Shown: positions 1-9,104 of the stretch, one piece after another
Position numbering within the stretch: position 1 is the stretch's first letter
Layout: each line of letters starts with the position of its first letter
Source of the DNA: Ralstonia sp. NFACC01
GTDB taxonomy: Bacteria > Pseudomonadota > Gammaproteobacteria > Burkholderiales > Burkholderiaceae
Assembly: GCF_900115545.1 (NCBI RefSeq)
Contig: NZ_FOWV01000002.1
Location: 248,001 to 312,000, forward strand
DNA: 64,000 nucleotides
Reading direction: 5' to 3'
Notes under the pieces: generated by a model
What the model saw: only the letters and a program-made list of their open reading frames with translations
Databases searched by the model: none
What the model was told of the DNA's origin: nothing
Translations under genes and position numbers: made by a program

Positions 1-250
1 CCTGCGGCACGTAGGCGATGCCGCGCGCCACGCGCTGGAACGAGGGCAGGGCCGTCAGTTCCTGGCCGTCGATCGACACGCTGCCCGAGCGCGTCGGAAG
101 AATGCCCATCAGGGTTTTGAACAGCGTGGTCTTGCCCATGCCGTTGCGGCCCATCACGGCCACGATCTCCTGCGGTGCCACCTGCAGGTTGAGGGCATGG
201 AGCACCTGGCTCTGGCCGTATCCGGAAACGAGGTCGGTCACGTTGAACAT
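1..250 (-). CDS. urtE: Urea ABC transporter ATP-binding subunit UrtE (N-terminal part only)
   Basis: This is the second ATPase of the urea ABC transporter and powers urea import from the cytoplasmic face. Only the first 83 or so residues lie in the window; the gene runs off the left edge. The protein opens MFNVTDLVSGYG and carries a Walker A motif, GRNGMGKTT, near residue 35. The Q-loop region ends at the edge, so the signature motif and Walker B are not visible. The start lies 15 bases after the urtD stop, in the same operon. UrtE is preferred over the related branched-chain amino-acid subunit LivF because of the complete urtABCD order upstream. Confidence 0.93.
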   Translation of the reverse strand, partial: MFNVTDLVSGYGQSQVLHALNLQVAPQEIVAVMGRNGMGKTTLFKTLMGILPTRSGSVSIDGQELTALPSFQRVARGIAYVPQ

Positions 251-265
251 GTGCGGCTCCGGGGC

Positions 266-1027
266 TCAATGGCCCAGATAGACTTCAATGACTTTCGGGT
301 CGGCCTGCACCGCATCCATGCTGCCTTCGGCCAGCACCTTGCCCTGGTGCAGCACGGTCACGCGGTGGGCGATGCTCTTGACGAACTCCATGTCGTGCTC
401 GATGACGAGCACCGACCGCCCCTGGCTGATGCGGCCGAGCAGTTCGGCTGTCTTCTCGCGTTCCGACACGCTCATGCCGGCCACGGGTTCATCGAGCATC
501 ACGAGTTCCGGCTCCTGCATGAGCAGCATGCCGATCTCAAGCCATTGCTTTTGCCCGTGCGAGAGCAGGTCCGCCTGCTGGTGCAGCAGCTCGTTCAGGA
601 AGATGTCGCGGGCCACCGCTTCTACGCGTTCCACCACGTCGGGCGTGCGGCGGAAGGCGAGTGCGCCGAGCACCTTGCGCCCGCGCGGGAACGACATCTC
701 CAGGTTCTCGAACACCGTCAGGTTTTCGTAGATGGAGGGGGTCTGGAACTTGCGGCCGACGCCCGAGCGCACGATGTCGTGCTCGCGCATTTTCGTCAGC
801 TCCAGGTTGTTGAAGCGGATGCTGCCGGAGGTGGCGCGCGTCTTTCCGCAGATCAGGTCCAGCACCGTGGTCTTGCCCGCGCCGTTGGGGCCGATCACCA
901 CGCGCACTTCGTTGCGGTCGACATACAGGTTCAGGCTGTCCACCGCCTTGAAGCCATCGAACGACACCGTCAGGTCTTCGATCGCCAGCACGGGCTTGGG
1001 CATTTCCACGCCGATCGGTTGGGTCAT
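266..1027 (-). CDS. urtD: Urea ABC transporter ATP-binding subunit UrtD
   Basis: This 253-residue ABC ATPase partners UrtE in driving urea uptake. Visible motifs are Walker A GPNGAGKTT, an ABC signature region reading LSHGQKQWLEIG (the LSGGQ position is altered to LSHGQ, as is usual in UrtD), Walker B LVMLDEPVAGMS and a switch His in VIEHDMEFV. The start is the ATG giving MTQPIGVEM, because the open frame upstream lies inside urtC. The gene sits 14 bases downstream of urtC and 15 bases upstream of urtE, so co-transcription is very likely. In the branched-chain amino-acid system the equivalent subunit is LivG. Confidence 0.95.
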   Translation of the reverse strand: MTQPIGVEMPKPVLAIEDLTVSFDGFKAVDSLNLYVDRNEVRVVIGPNGAGKTTVLDLICGKTRATSGSIRFNNLELTKMREHDIVRSGVGRKFQTPSIYENLTVFENLEMSFPRGRKVLGALAFRRTPDVVERVEAVARDIFLNELLHQQADLLSHGQKQWLEIGMLLMQEPELVMLDEPVAGMSVSEREKTAELLGRISQGRSVLVIEHDMEFVKSIAHRVTVLHQGKVLAEGSMDAVQADPKVIEVYLGH

Positions 1028-1041
1028 GGTGGGCTCCTCGT

Positions 1042-2178
1042 TTAGCCTTGCGCGGTGGCGCTGGGCGCCGGTTTTGCCGCCGTGCGGCGGCCTTGCAGCA
1101 GCCGTGCGATCCATTTGCGGCCGTGGCTGTCGTACAGGCCGGCCAGGCCGTTGGGGAAGTACATGACCACTGCAATGAACAGGCCGCCCATCAGGAACAG
1201 CCACAGCTGCGGGAAGGACTCAGAGAAATACGTCTTGCCGAAATTGACGAGCAGCGTGCCGTACACCGCGCCCAGCAGCGAGAGGCGACCGCCCACCGCG
1301 GCATAGATGACCATCTCGATCGACGGCACGATGCCGACGAACGACGGCGACATGAAGCCCACCTGCAGCGTGAACATCGCCCCGCCGATGGCCGACATGG
1401 CCGCCGCCACGCAGAACACGAACACCTTGAAGCTGGCGACGTCGTAACCGGAAAAGCGCACGCGCTCTTCCTTGTCGCGCATCGCCATCAGCAGGCGGCC
1501 GAGTTTGGAACGCAGGATGAAGCGGCCGAGCACGATGCAGCCCACCAGCAGGCCGGCGGTGACGAAGTACAGGATCAGCTTGGCGGAGTCGGTGCGGATG
1601 TCCCAGCCGAGCAGCGTCTTCAGGTCGGTGATGCCGTTGACGCCGCCCGTCCAGCCCTGCTGCCCGATGATGAGGATCGACAGGATCGCCGCGATGGCCT
1701 GCGTGACGATGGAGAAATACACGTCGCCCACGCGGCGCTTGAACATGGCGATGCCGATCAGCAGTGCAAGCAGCGTGGGCACCAACACCACCGCGACCAC
1801 CGCGAAGCCGAAGTGGCGGAACGGCTCCCAGAACAACGGCAGGGCGGTCAGCTGGTTCCAGTCCATGAAGTCGGGAATGCCGGGCGTGGACTGGATCTTG
1901 GTGCTGACGGGGTCGGATGCTTCGAGCTTGAGGAACATCGCCATGCAATAGCCGCCGAGCCCGAAGAACACGCCCTGGCCCAGGCTCAGGATGCCGCCGT
2001 AGCCCCAGCACAGCACCAGGCCGACGGCCACGAAGGCGTAGCTGAGGTACTTGCCGATCAGGTTCAGGCGGAATACATCAAACGCCAGCGGCATGACGAC
2101 GAAGATGACGGCGCAGAGTACGGCCAGGCCGAGCCAGTCGCGCTTGCGCTCTAGCCATGAATGAAGCGTGGGGTTCAT
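1042..2178 (-). CDS. urtC: Urea ABC transporter permease UrtC
   Basis: This 378-residue inner-membrane permease is one of the two channel subunits for urea (LivM family). The chain has roughly ten hydrophobic segments. A conserved segment reading LCWGYGGILSLGQGVFFGLGGY, near residues 56-77, is diagnostic of LivM/UrtC permeases. The short C-terminal tail is basic (GRKWIARLLQGRR) and faces the cytoplasm. It starts 10 bases after urtB stops, so it lies in the same transcript. Its length is in the usual range for UrtC and nothing appears disrupted. Confidence 0.95.
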   Translation of the reverse strand: MNPTLHSWLERKRDWLGLAVLCAVIFVVMPLAFDVFRLNLIGKYLSYAFVAVGLVLCWGYGGILSLGQGVFFGLGGYCMAMFLKLEASDPVSTKIQSTPGIPDFMDWNQLTALPLFWEPFRHFGFAVVAVVLVPTLLALLIGIAMFKRRVGDVYFSIVTQAIAAILSILIIGQQGWTGGVNGITDLKTLLGWDIRTDSAKLILYFVTAGLLVGCIVLGRFILRSKLGRLLMAMRDKEERVRFSGYDVASFKVFVFCVAAAMSAIGGAMFTLQVGFMSPSFVGIVPSIEMVIYAAVGGRLSLLGAVYGTLLVNFGKTYFSESFPQLWLFLMGGLFIAVVMYFPNGLAGLYDSHGRKWIARLLQGRRTAAKPAPSATAQG

Positions 2179-2188
2179 GTCGGACTCC

Positions 2189-3106
2189 TTATTTGCGGAC
2201 CTTGACCGAGAACAGCCCCTGGGGCCGCATCATCAGGATCAGGATCACGGCCGAGAGCGTCAGCACCTTGGCCATCGAGCCTGTGAGGAAGAACTCGGTG
2301 GTCGATTGCGTCTGGGCGATGGTGAAGGCCGACGCGATGGTGCCCAGCAGGCTTTGCGCGCCACCGAACACGACCACCAGGAAGGTGTCGACGATGTACA
2401 GCGACCCCGATGTCGGGCCGGTCGAACCGATGGTGGTGAACGCTGCGCCCGCCACCCCGGCCACGCCACAACCGAGTGCGAACGTCATGCGGTCCACGCG
2501 CCGCGTGTCAATGCCGACCGCACCGCTCATCACGCGGTTCTGCACCGTGGCACGCACCTGCAGGCCCCAGCGGGAGCGGAACAGCAGGAGGAACAGCGCA
2601 CCGGTCAGCAGCGTGGTCAGGGCCATCACGAACAGGCCGTTGATCGGGATATCGATGCCGCCGCCTGGCGAGAACGATCCCATCAGCCAGTCCGGCAGCG
2701 TGGGGCTGACCTCCTTGGCGCCAAAGATGGAGCGGAAAGCCTGCTGCATGGCCAGGCTCAGGCCCCAGGTGGCGAGCAGCGTGTCGAGCGGGCGGTTGTA
2801 GAGCCGCGAGATCATCAACCGCTCGACTACGTAACCGATAGCCGCTGCCAGGACGAACGACAGCACCACGGCCGCGAAGAAGTAGTAAGGCTGCAGTGCC
2901 GGCGCGTAGCTGGCGGTGAGCGTCGACAGCAGGTACGTGGTGTAGGCGCCGATGGTGAGGAACTCGCCATGGGCCATGTTGATCACGCCCATCTGCCCAA
3001 AGATGATGGCCAGGCCCAGTGCCATCAGCAGCAGCACGCAGAAGAACGACAGGCCGTTGAAGCCCTGCATGGCGAAGATCGCCCCGAATTCCGACAACGA
3101 GGTCAT
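2189..3106 (-). CDS. urtB: Urea ABC transporter permease UrtB
   Basis: This 305-residue inner-membrane permease of the LivH family pairs with UrtC. Typical segments are AIIFGQMGVINMAHGEF near residue 35 and the cytoplasmic loop REYNR-like RLYNRPLDTLLATWGLS. The ATG encoding MTSLSEFG is chosen because a GGAG motif lies about 7 bases upstream; the open frame extends 18 codons further without such a site. UrtB proteins in some bacteria carry a long N-terminal extension, which this one lacks. The gap to urtA is 87 bases, larger than elsewhere in the operon, consistent with higher expression of the binding protein. Confidence 0.94.
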   Translation of the reverse strand: MTSLSEFGAIFAMQGFNGLSFFCVLLLMALGLAIIFGQMGVINMAHGEFLTIGAYTTYLLSTLTASYAPALQPYYFFAAVVLSFVLAAAIGYVVERLMISRLYNRPLDTLLATWGLSLAMQQAFRSIFGAKEVSPTLPDWLMGSFSPGGGIDIPINGLFVMALTTLLTGALFLLLFRSRWGLQVRATVQNRVMSGAVGIDTRRVDRMTFALGCGVAGVAGAAFTTIGSTGPTSGSLYIVDTFLVVVFGGAQSLLGTIASAFTIAQTQSTTEFFLTGSMAKVLTLSAVILILMMRPQGLFSVKVRK

Positions 3107-3193
3107 GGCGGCTCCACGAAGACGATGGATGCGGTGGGAAGCGGTCCGTCCGGCTTGCAAACCGTGCTGCGGCCGGACCGCGTCTGCGGCGGG

Positions 3194-4429
3194 TTACTGG
3201 TAACCCTTCGGGAACGGATTCGGTTCGATCAGACCCGATTCGTAGACGACCTTGAACTGGCCGTCCGTCTGCACTTGCCCGATGCGCGTCTTGCTCCACA
3301 GGTGGTGGTTGGCGTGCACCTTCACGTAGCCTTCCGGCGCGGTGTTCAGCTCGATGCCGGGCGAGGCCGCGACCACCTTGTCGACGTCAAAACTGCCGGC
3401 CTTTTCCACCGCCGCCTTCCACAGCCACGGGCCGAGGTAAGCCGCCTGCGTGACGTCGCCGATGACAGCCTTCGCGCCGTACTTGGCCTTGAAGGCCTCG
3501 ACAAACTTCTTGTTGTTGGGGTTGTCCAGGCTCTGGAAGTACTTCATGGAGGCGTAGAAGCCGGCCATGTTCTCGCCGCCGATGCCGAGCAGCTCATCTT
3601 CCGTGACGGACAGCGTCAGCAGTGTCTGCTTGTCGGCGGTCACGCCCGCGGCCTTCATCTGCTTGTAGAAGGCCACGTTGGAACCACCCACCACGGCAGC
3701 GAAAATCACGTCGGGCTTCTTCAGCTTCATCTTGTTGATCAGCGAGCCGAACTGCGTGTTGCCGAGCGGGTAGTACTCCTCGCCGACCACCTCGCCGTGC
3801 AGCACGTTTTCGATGTGCTTGCGCGCGATCTTCATCGACGTGCGCGGCCAGATGTAGTCGGAGCCGACCAGATAGAACGTCTTGGCCTTCTTCTCCTTGG
3901 CCACCCAATCCAGCCCGGCCAGGATCTGCTGCGTGGCTTCCTGCCCGGTGTAGATCACGTTCTTGGATTGTTCCAGCCCCTCGTAGAACGTGGGGTAGTA
4001 CAGCAGCCCGTTGTCTTTCTCGAACACTGGCAGCACGGCCTTGCGCGACGCCGAGGTCCAGCAGCCGAACACGGTGGCGACACGGTCAGCTTCGAGCAGC
4101 TTCTTTGCCTTCTCGGCAAAGGTCGGCCAGTCCGATGCGCCATCCTCCTGGATGATCTTGATCTTGCGGCCCAGCACGCCGCCCGCGGCGTTGATCTGGT
4201 CGATGGCCAGGCGCTCGGCCTGGATCGAGCCTGTCTCGCTGATCGCCATGGTGCCGGTAGCCGAATGCAGTTGGCCCACGGTGACCTCGGTGTCGGTCAC
4301 GGCAAGCTTGGTGGTGTTGACCTTGGCGGTCGGGTGCGACTGGGCGAGCGTGGCAAGCGGCGTCGCCAGCAGTGGCATGACGGTAAGACACAAGGCGAGG
4401 CGCCGAAGGCGCGAGGGGTGGCGTGACAT
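3194..4429 (-). CDS. urtA: Urea ABC transporter substrate-binding protein UrtA
   Basis: This 411-residue periplasmic binding protein captures urea for UrtBCDE. It begins MSRHPSRLRRLALCL, followed by a hydrophobic stretch and an ALA-type cleavage site at LATLAQ near residue 28, so it is Sec-exported and not a lipoprotein. The mature part contains LHSATGTMAISE, typical of type I periplasmic binding proteins of the UrtA family, and ends NPFPKGYQ, a UrtA-like C terminus. The ATG has a GGGAG motif 8 bases upstream. It is the first gene of the operon; the promoter should lie in the 263 bases shared with the divergent permease-kinase gene. Confidence 0.96.
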   Translation of the reverse strand: MSRHPSRLRRLALCLTVMPLLATPLATLAQSHPTAKVNTTKLAVTDTEVTVGQLHSATGTMAISETGSIQAERLAIDQINAAGGVLGRKIKIIQEDGASDWPTFAEKAKKLLEADRVATVFGCWTSASRKAVLPVFEKDNGLLYYPTFYEGLEQSKNVIYTGQEATQQILAGLDWVAKEKKAKTFYLVGSDYIWPRTSMKIARKHIENVLHGEVVGEEYYPLGNTQFGSLINKMKLKKPDVIFAAVVGGSNVAFYKQMKAAGVTADKQTLLTLSVTEDELLGIGGENMAGFYASMKYFQSLDNPNNKKFVEAFKAKYGAKAVIGDVTQAAYLGPWLWKAAVEKAGSFDVDKVVAASPGIELNTAPEGYVKVHANHHLWSKTRIGQVQTDGQFKVVYESGLIEPNPFPKGYQ

Positions 4430-4692
4430 CGTGGTTTCTCCCGGTTGCGGATGGTGGTCGGTGTGAACAGGCATGGAGGCAAGCCTAGGCGGGGGCCTCG
4501 ATTGCCGGAATACGTCAACCGACGTACAGCGCGGCCGCATTGCGCGGCGCAGCCATCCGCAATCAAAAACACGACGACATCACAAGGGTGAACCGGCCGA
4601 GTGCGAGGGCGGAACGGAACTTGCATCGCCCGCCGCGCCTTCTCGCCTAGAGCATGAAGCTCAGGCGCGGTTCACCGAAACGGGGAGCGTTC
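4430..4692. promoter_or_regulatory. Divergent control region between urtA and the permease-kinase gene
   Basis: This is the 263-base region between the urtA start on the minus strand and the probable GTG start of the sensor gene on the plus strand. It must hold the promoters for both units. I see no clear sigma-70 consensus and no perfect palindrome. It is GC-rich, apart from a short A-rich run near 4561-4580. A GGGGAG ribosome-binding motif for the plus-strand gene lies at 4682-4687. The divergent arrangement suggests that the sensor pair controls urea transport. Confidence 0.5.
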
Positions 4693-7600
4693 GTGCACCA
4701 ATCCGGCACCCAGCGCATCGTCAAGATCCGTCGTGACTACAACACGTGGGTCGCCGACGAGACGCTGGAAGACTACGCATTGCGCTATACGCCGCGCGGA
4801 TTCCGCAAATGGTCGGAATTCCGCGTGGCGAATACCGCGCTGGGAGCCACGTCGTTCCTGGCGCTGGAGGCCATTGGCGGCTCGCTCGCCATCAACTACG
4901 GCTTTACCAACGCGTTCTGGGCGATCGTGGTGGTGAGCGTGCTGATCTTCCTGACCGGCCTGCCGATCAGCTATTACGCAGCGCGCTTCGGCGTCGACAT
5001 GGATTTGCTCACGCGCGGTGCCGGTTTCGGCTACATCGGCTCGACGGTCACCTCGCTGGTCTACGCCACCTTCACGTTCATCTTCCTGGCGCTGGAGGCG
5101 GCCATCATGGCGCTGGCCGTGCAGCTTTACGTCGGGTTGCCGCTGCCCATCGCCTATGTGCTCTGTTCGCTGGTGATCATCCCGCTGGTGACGCACGGAG
5201 TCACGGCCATCAACAAGCTGCAGAGCTGGACCCAGGTGCTGTGGCTGGTGTTGCTGGTGCTGCCCTACGCTGCGGTGCTGCTGCGCAATCCGCGCGCCTT
5301 TGCCGACTGGCCGAGCTTTGGCGGCCTGTCGGAATCGGGCCGCGATTTCAACCTGCTGGCCTTTGGCGCCGGCTGCACCGTGGCCTTTGCGCTGATCGTG
5401 CAGATTGGCGAGCAGGTCGACTACCTGCGCTTTCTGCCCGAGAAGACGCGCGCCAACCGCGGCAAGTGGTGGCTGGCCCTGCTGGCGGCGGGGCCCGGTT
5501 GGGTGGTGCCGGGCGCGCTGAAGATGCTGGGCGGCTCCTTTCTGGTCTTCCTCGCCGTTCAGCACGAGGTGGGCACGGCGCGCGCCGTGGAGCCCACGCA
5601 GATGTACCTGGTGGCCTATCAGTACGTGTTCGGCTCGCCTGCATTGGCGATGGCGGCCATGGCGTTGTTCGTGGTGGTGTCGCAGATCAAGATCAACGTC
5701 ACCAACGCCTACGCCGGTTCACTGGCGTGGTCCAACTTCTTTGCGCGCCTCACGCACAGTCATCCGGGGCGTGTTGTCTGGCTGGTCTTCAACGTGCTCA
5801 TCGCGCTGCTGCTGATGGAGCTGGGCGTGTTCGAGGCACTGAACGAGGTACTGGCGCTGTATGCCAACGTGGCCATCGCATGGATCGGCGCGCTCGTAGC
5901 GGATCTTGTCATCAACAAGCCCTTGGGATACAGCCCCGCACACATCGAGTTCAAGCGCGCCTACCTGTACGACGTCAATCCGGTTGGCGTGGGCGCCATG
6001 CTGATCGCCTCGGTGGTCGCGACGCTCGCTCACCTCGGGTTGTTCGGTGCCGTGACGGAAGCGCTATCGCCGTTCGTCGCATTGGGCGTGGCGTTCCTCT
6101 GCGCGCCGCTCATCGCCGTGGCCACGCACGGGCGGTTCTACCTCGCGCGCAAGGTGCACGCGCCCGCCGACGCCGAACATGCGCACGCCGGCGCCATGCG
6201 CTGCGTGATCTGCGAGAACGTGTTCGAGCGGGAGGACATGGCGCAGTGCCCCGCCTACGCTGGCAGCATCTGCTCGCTATGTTGCTCGCTGGATGCGCGC
6301 TGCGGCGACGCGTGTAAGCCGCACGGCAGACTGTCTGCGCAAATCGCGCAGGCTTGGCGACATTGGTTTCCAAACACTGAACTGCCGCGACTGCACGTGC
6401 GCGTGGCGCAGTACGCCGCCGTGCTGCTGATCGTGCTGGGCTTGCTGGCAGGCGTGTTGACGCTGATCTACTACCAGACCGCCGTCACCCTGAGCGCGGA
6501 CCAATCGCCGTTGCAATTGCTGGCGCGCGGTTACATCAAGGCGTTTTTCGCGCTGGCGCTGGTCGGCTGCGTGGGCGCCTGGTGGCTGGTGCTGGCCAAG
6601 GAAAGCCGCAAGGTCGCGCAGGAAGAGTCCAACCGCCAGACCATGCTGCTGATGCGCGAGATCGAAGCGCACCGCAAGACCGACGCCATGCTGCAGCAGG
6701 CCAAGCAAGCCGCCGAGTCTGCCAACCGGGCCAAGAGCCGCTACGTGACGGGCTTGAGCCATGAACTGCGCACGCCGCTCAACAGCATCCTCGGCTATGC
6801 GCAACTGCTGATGCGCGATGCGTCGATTCCACCTGCGCGCCGCGAGGGCCTTGCCACCATATTCCGCAGTGGCGAGCACCTCTTGGCCCTGGTCGACGGG
6901 CTGCTAGACGTTGCGCGCATCGAGGCCGGCAAGCTGCAACTCGACGTGAGCCAGGTGGCGTTTCCTGCGTTCCTCACGCAGATCGAAGCGATGATGGAAC
7001 CGCATGCCTCGGAAAAAGGACTGGCCTTCCGCATGGAGCATGTGGGCCGCATTCCCGATGCGGTGCGCATGGACGAGAAGCGCGTGCGCCAGATCCTGAT
7101 CAATCTGCTGGGCAACGCGGTGCGCTTTACGGACAGCGGTACGGTGTCGCTGCGTGTGGCCTACGCGCGTGAGCTGGCGACCTTCGAGATTCTCGATACC
7201 GGCATCGGCATTGCCTCGGATGAACTGGAGCGCATCTTCCTGCCGTTCGAGCGGGGCGCCGCAGCGCACGCGCAGGACAACGGCGCTGGCCTCGGTTTGA
7301 CCATCTGCCGCATGCTCACCACGCTGATGGGCGGCCAGCTGAGCGTGGACAGTGTGCCCGGCGAGGGCACGCGCTTTACCGTGCGGTTGTTCCTGCCGGA
7401 GGTGCGCGAGCCCCGCGCGGTCGACCGCATCCGTCATGTCAGCGGCTATCGCGGTGCGCGGCGGACCGTGCTGGTGGTGGATGACCAACGCGAGCAGCGC
7501 CGTATCGTGGTGGGCGCGCTCGCGCCGCTGGGTTTCACGCTCGTCGAAGCCGCCAGCGGGCCCGAGGCGATGCGCCAGCTCGGCACCTTGCCGGTCGACC

Positions 7601-8091
7601 TGATCGTGATGGATGTCTCGATGCCATCGATGGACGGCTTCGAGGCCAGCCGGCTGATCCGCAAGCAGGCACTCAGTGTGGCGCCGATCCTGGTGTTGTC
7701 GGCCAATGCGTTTGCCGGTGACCGTGCACGCGGTGCCGCCGCCGGCTGCGACGACTACCTTGCCAAGCCTGTCCACCTGCCGCATCTGCTCGACAAAGTG
7801 GGCGAGCTGCTCAACCTCGAATGGATCGTCGACAGCGAAGCGGCTGAGGAAGCGCCGCCGCCAGCACGCTCGCATGCGCCGCTGCCGGCAGAGCTGGTCG
7901 CACAGTTGCGGCCGCTGCTCGAGATCGGCTACATCCGCGGGCTCATCGAATTGCTGGATGAAGCCGAACATCGCGATCCTGATCTTGCCGGCGTGCTGCA
8001 ACCTGTGCGTTCGGCCGCGCGGCGATTCCGATTGACGGAACTGGATATGTTGCTCAAAGGAGCCCCTTCAGATGAACACAGCGTGGATTGA
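4693..8091 (+). CDS. NCS1-family permease fused to a cysteine-rich linker, histidine kinase and receiver domain
   Basis: This protein of about 1132 residues joins a purine/cytosine-type NCS1 permease to a hybrid sensor kinase. Residues about 30-490 resemble a full transporter, with roughly 12 membrane spans and the NCS1-like entry WSEFRVANTALGATSF. Residues about 503-543 hold a Cys cluster (CVIC, CSLCC, CGDAC) that looks metal-binding. Two more membrane spans follow, then a coiled coil and the kinase: H-box SHELRTPLNS with His near 690, N-box LINLLGNAVRFTD, and G boxes DTGIGIA and GAGLGLT. The receiver near 926-1045 has its acceptor Asp near 974, in LIVMDVSMPS. The GTG start is preferred over an ATG 39 bases upstream because GGGGAG sits 5 bases before it. 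The end overlaps the response regulator by 20 bases. The probable role is sensing a urea- or purine-related solute; whether it also transports is unknown. Confidence 0.88.
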   Translation: MHQSGTQRIVKIRRDYNTWVADETLEDYALRYTPRGFRKWSEFRVANTALGATSFLALEAIGGSLAINYGFTNAFWAIVVVSVLIFLTGLPISYYAARFGVDMDLLTRGAGFGYIGSTVTSLVYATFTFIFLALEAAIMALAVQLYVGLPLPIAYVLCSLVIIPLVTHGVTAINKLQSWTQVLWLVLLVLPYAAVLLRNPRAFADWPSFGGLSESGRDFNLLAFGAGCTVAFALIVQIGEQVDYLRFLPEKTRANRGKWWLALLAAGPGWVVPGALKMLGGSFLVFLAVQHEVGTARAVEPTQMYLVAYQYVFGSPALAMAAMALFVVVSQIKINVTNAYAGSLAWSNFFARLTHSHPGRVVWLVFNVLIALLLMELGVFEALNEVLALYANVAIAWIGALVADLVINKPLGYSPAHIEFKRAYLYDVNPVGVGAMLIASVVATLAHLGLFGAVTEALSPFVALGVAFLCAPLIAVATHGRFYLARKVHAPADAEHAHAGAMRCVICENVFEREDMAQCPAYAGSICSLCCSLDARCGDACKPHGRLSAQIAQAWRHWFPNTELPRLHVRVAQYAAVLLIVLGLLAGVLTLIYYQTAVTLSADQSPLQLLARGYIKAFFALALVGCVGAWWLVLAKESRKVAQEESNRQTMLLMREIEAHRKTDAMLQQAKQAAESANRAKSRYVTGLSHELRTPLNSILGYAQLLMRDASIPPARREGLATIFRSGEHLLALVDGLLDVARIEAGKLQLDVSQVAFPAFLTQIEAMMEPHASEKGLAFRMEHVGRIPDAVRMDEKRVRQILINLLGNAVRFTDSGTVSLRVAYARELATFEILDTGIGIASDELERIFLPFERGAAAHAQDNGAGLGLTICRMLTTLMGGQLSVDSVPGEGTRFTVRLFLPEVREPRAVDRIRHVSGYRGARRTVLVVDDQREQRRIVVGALAPLGFTLVEAASGPEAMRQLGTLPVDLIVMDVSMPSMDGFEASRLIRKQALSVAPILVLSANAFAGDRARGAAAGCDDYLAKPVHLPHLLDKVGELLNLEWIVDSEAAEEAPPPARSHAPLPAELVAQLRPLLEIGYIRGLIELLDEAEHRDPDLAGVLQPVRSAARRFRLTELDMLLKGAPSDEHSVD

Positions 8092-9058
8092 CCATGGCGG
8101 CGCTGCGGCGCTGCATATGCCATCGGCCTCGCAGGCGATCGGTGCGGCCGCTGCGGGCTCCGGCGTCGTGCTCATCGTTGACGATACGCCGGACAATCTG
8201 GCGCTGCTGTCCGATGCGCTCGACGCGGTCGGCTACACCGTCCTGGTGGCGCTGGACGGCCCTAGCGCGCTGGATCGCATCGAGCGTCTGACCCCCGACA
8301 TCATCCTGCTGGACGCCGTCATGCCCGGCATCAGCGGCTTCGAGACCTGCGAGCACATCAAGGCCAATGCGCGCCACGCGCAGATTCCCGTGATCTTCAT
8401 GACGGGACTGACGGAGAGCGAGCATGTTGTGCGCGGCTTCCGTGCCGGCGGAATCGACTACATCACCAAGCCGATCCGCCCGGAAGAGGTGCTGGCGCGT
8501 GTTGCCGCGCATCTGGAGCGCGCCCGTGCGCACCGGCAGGCAGACGAAATCGTTGGCCTGGGCGGCCGCGCGGCGCTGGTGGCCGATGTGCATGGCGAGA
8601 TCCACTGGCGCAGTTCGCGGGTCGCGCCGTTGTTTGCGCGCTTTTATCCGGACCACGGCGACATGCAGCGGCTGCCCTCGGTATTGCAGCAGTGGCTGGC
8701 GCAGAGCGTGGGACCCGTTGGCGCACCCGAAGCCGGCCGGATGGCGGAGGACGGCGAGGGCGTGCGGCTGGTTGCAAGGCTGGCTGGGCCGGCGCCGCAC
8801 AGCGCGTGGGTCATCCAGTTGGAAGAGCACGACGACCGCAAGGTGAGCGATCGCCTCTGCGCAAGGTTTCGTCTGACCGCGCGCGAGGCGGAGGTGCTGC
8901 TGTGGATTTCACGCGGCAAGACCAATCGCGACATCGGCGACATCCTCGGTATGCGCCCGCGTACGGTCAACAAGCACCTCGAGCACATCTTCGAGAAGCT
9001 TGGTGTGGAAACACGCGTGGCTGCTGCCGCGCTGGCTTTGCAGGCTCAGCCGGGTTGA
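8072..9058 (+). CDS. Two-component response regulator with receiver and LuxR-type HTH
   Basis: This 328-residue response regulator is presumed to be the partner of the overlapping permease-kinase. The receiver spans residues about 32-150, with acidic pocket VDD at 36-38, acceptor Asp81 in IILLDAVMPG and the conserved Lys in YITKPIRPEE. A middle segment of about 100 residues has no fold I recognise. A LuxR/FixJ helix-turn-helix at about 265-325 contains LTAREAEVLLWISRGKTNRDIG. The gene starts 20 bases inside the kinase gene, so translation is probably coupled. By position it is the best candidate regulator of urtABCDE and perhaps of linked urease genes outside the window. That link is inferred. 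Confidence 0.9.
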   Translation: MNTAWIDHGGAAALHMPSASQAIGAAAAGSGVVLIVDDTPDNLALLSDALDAVGYTVLVALDGPSALDRIERLTPDIILLDAVMPGISGFETCEHIKANARHAQIPVIFMTGLTESEHVVRGFRAGGIDYITKPIRPEEVLARVAAHLERARAHRQADEIVGLGGRAALVADVHGEIHWRSSRVAPLFARFYPDHGDMQRLPSVLQQWLAQSVGPVGAPEAGRMAEDGEGVRLVARLAGPAPHSAWVIQLEEHDDRKVSDRLCARFRLTAREAEVLLWISRGKTNRDIGDILGMRPRTVNKHLEHIFEKLGVETRVAAAALALQAQPG

Positions 9059-9104
9059 GGATCCGTCGGGCTGCGCCGGCTTTGTGGCGGGCACGCTTGT
9101 AGCG

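Noticed and set aside
2168-4426. Open frame of about 750 codons on the plus strand opposite urtB and urtA
   Set aside because: Antisense to two well-supported transporter genes; His/Gln/Arg-rich nonsense sequence.
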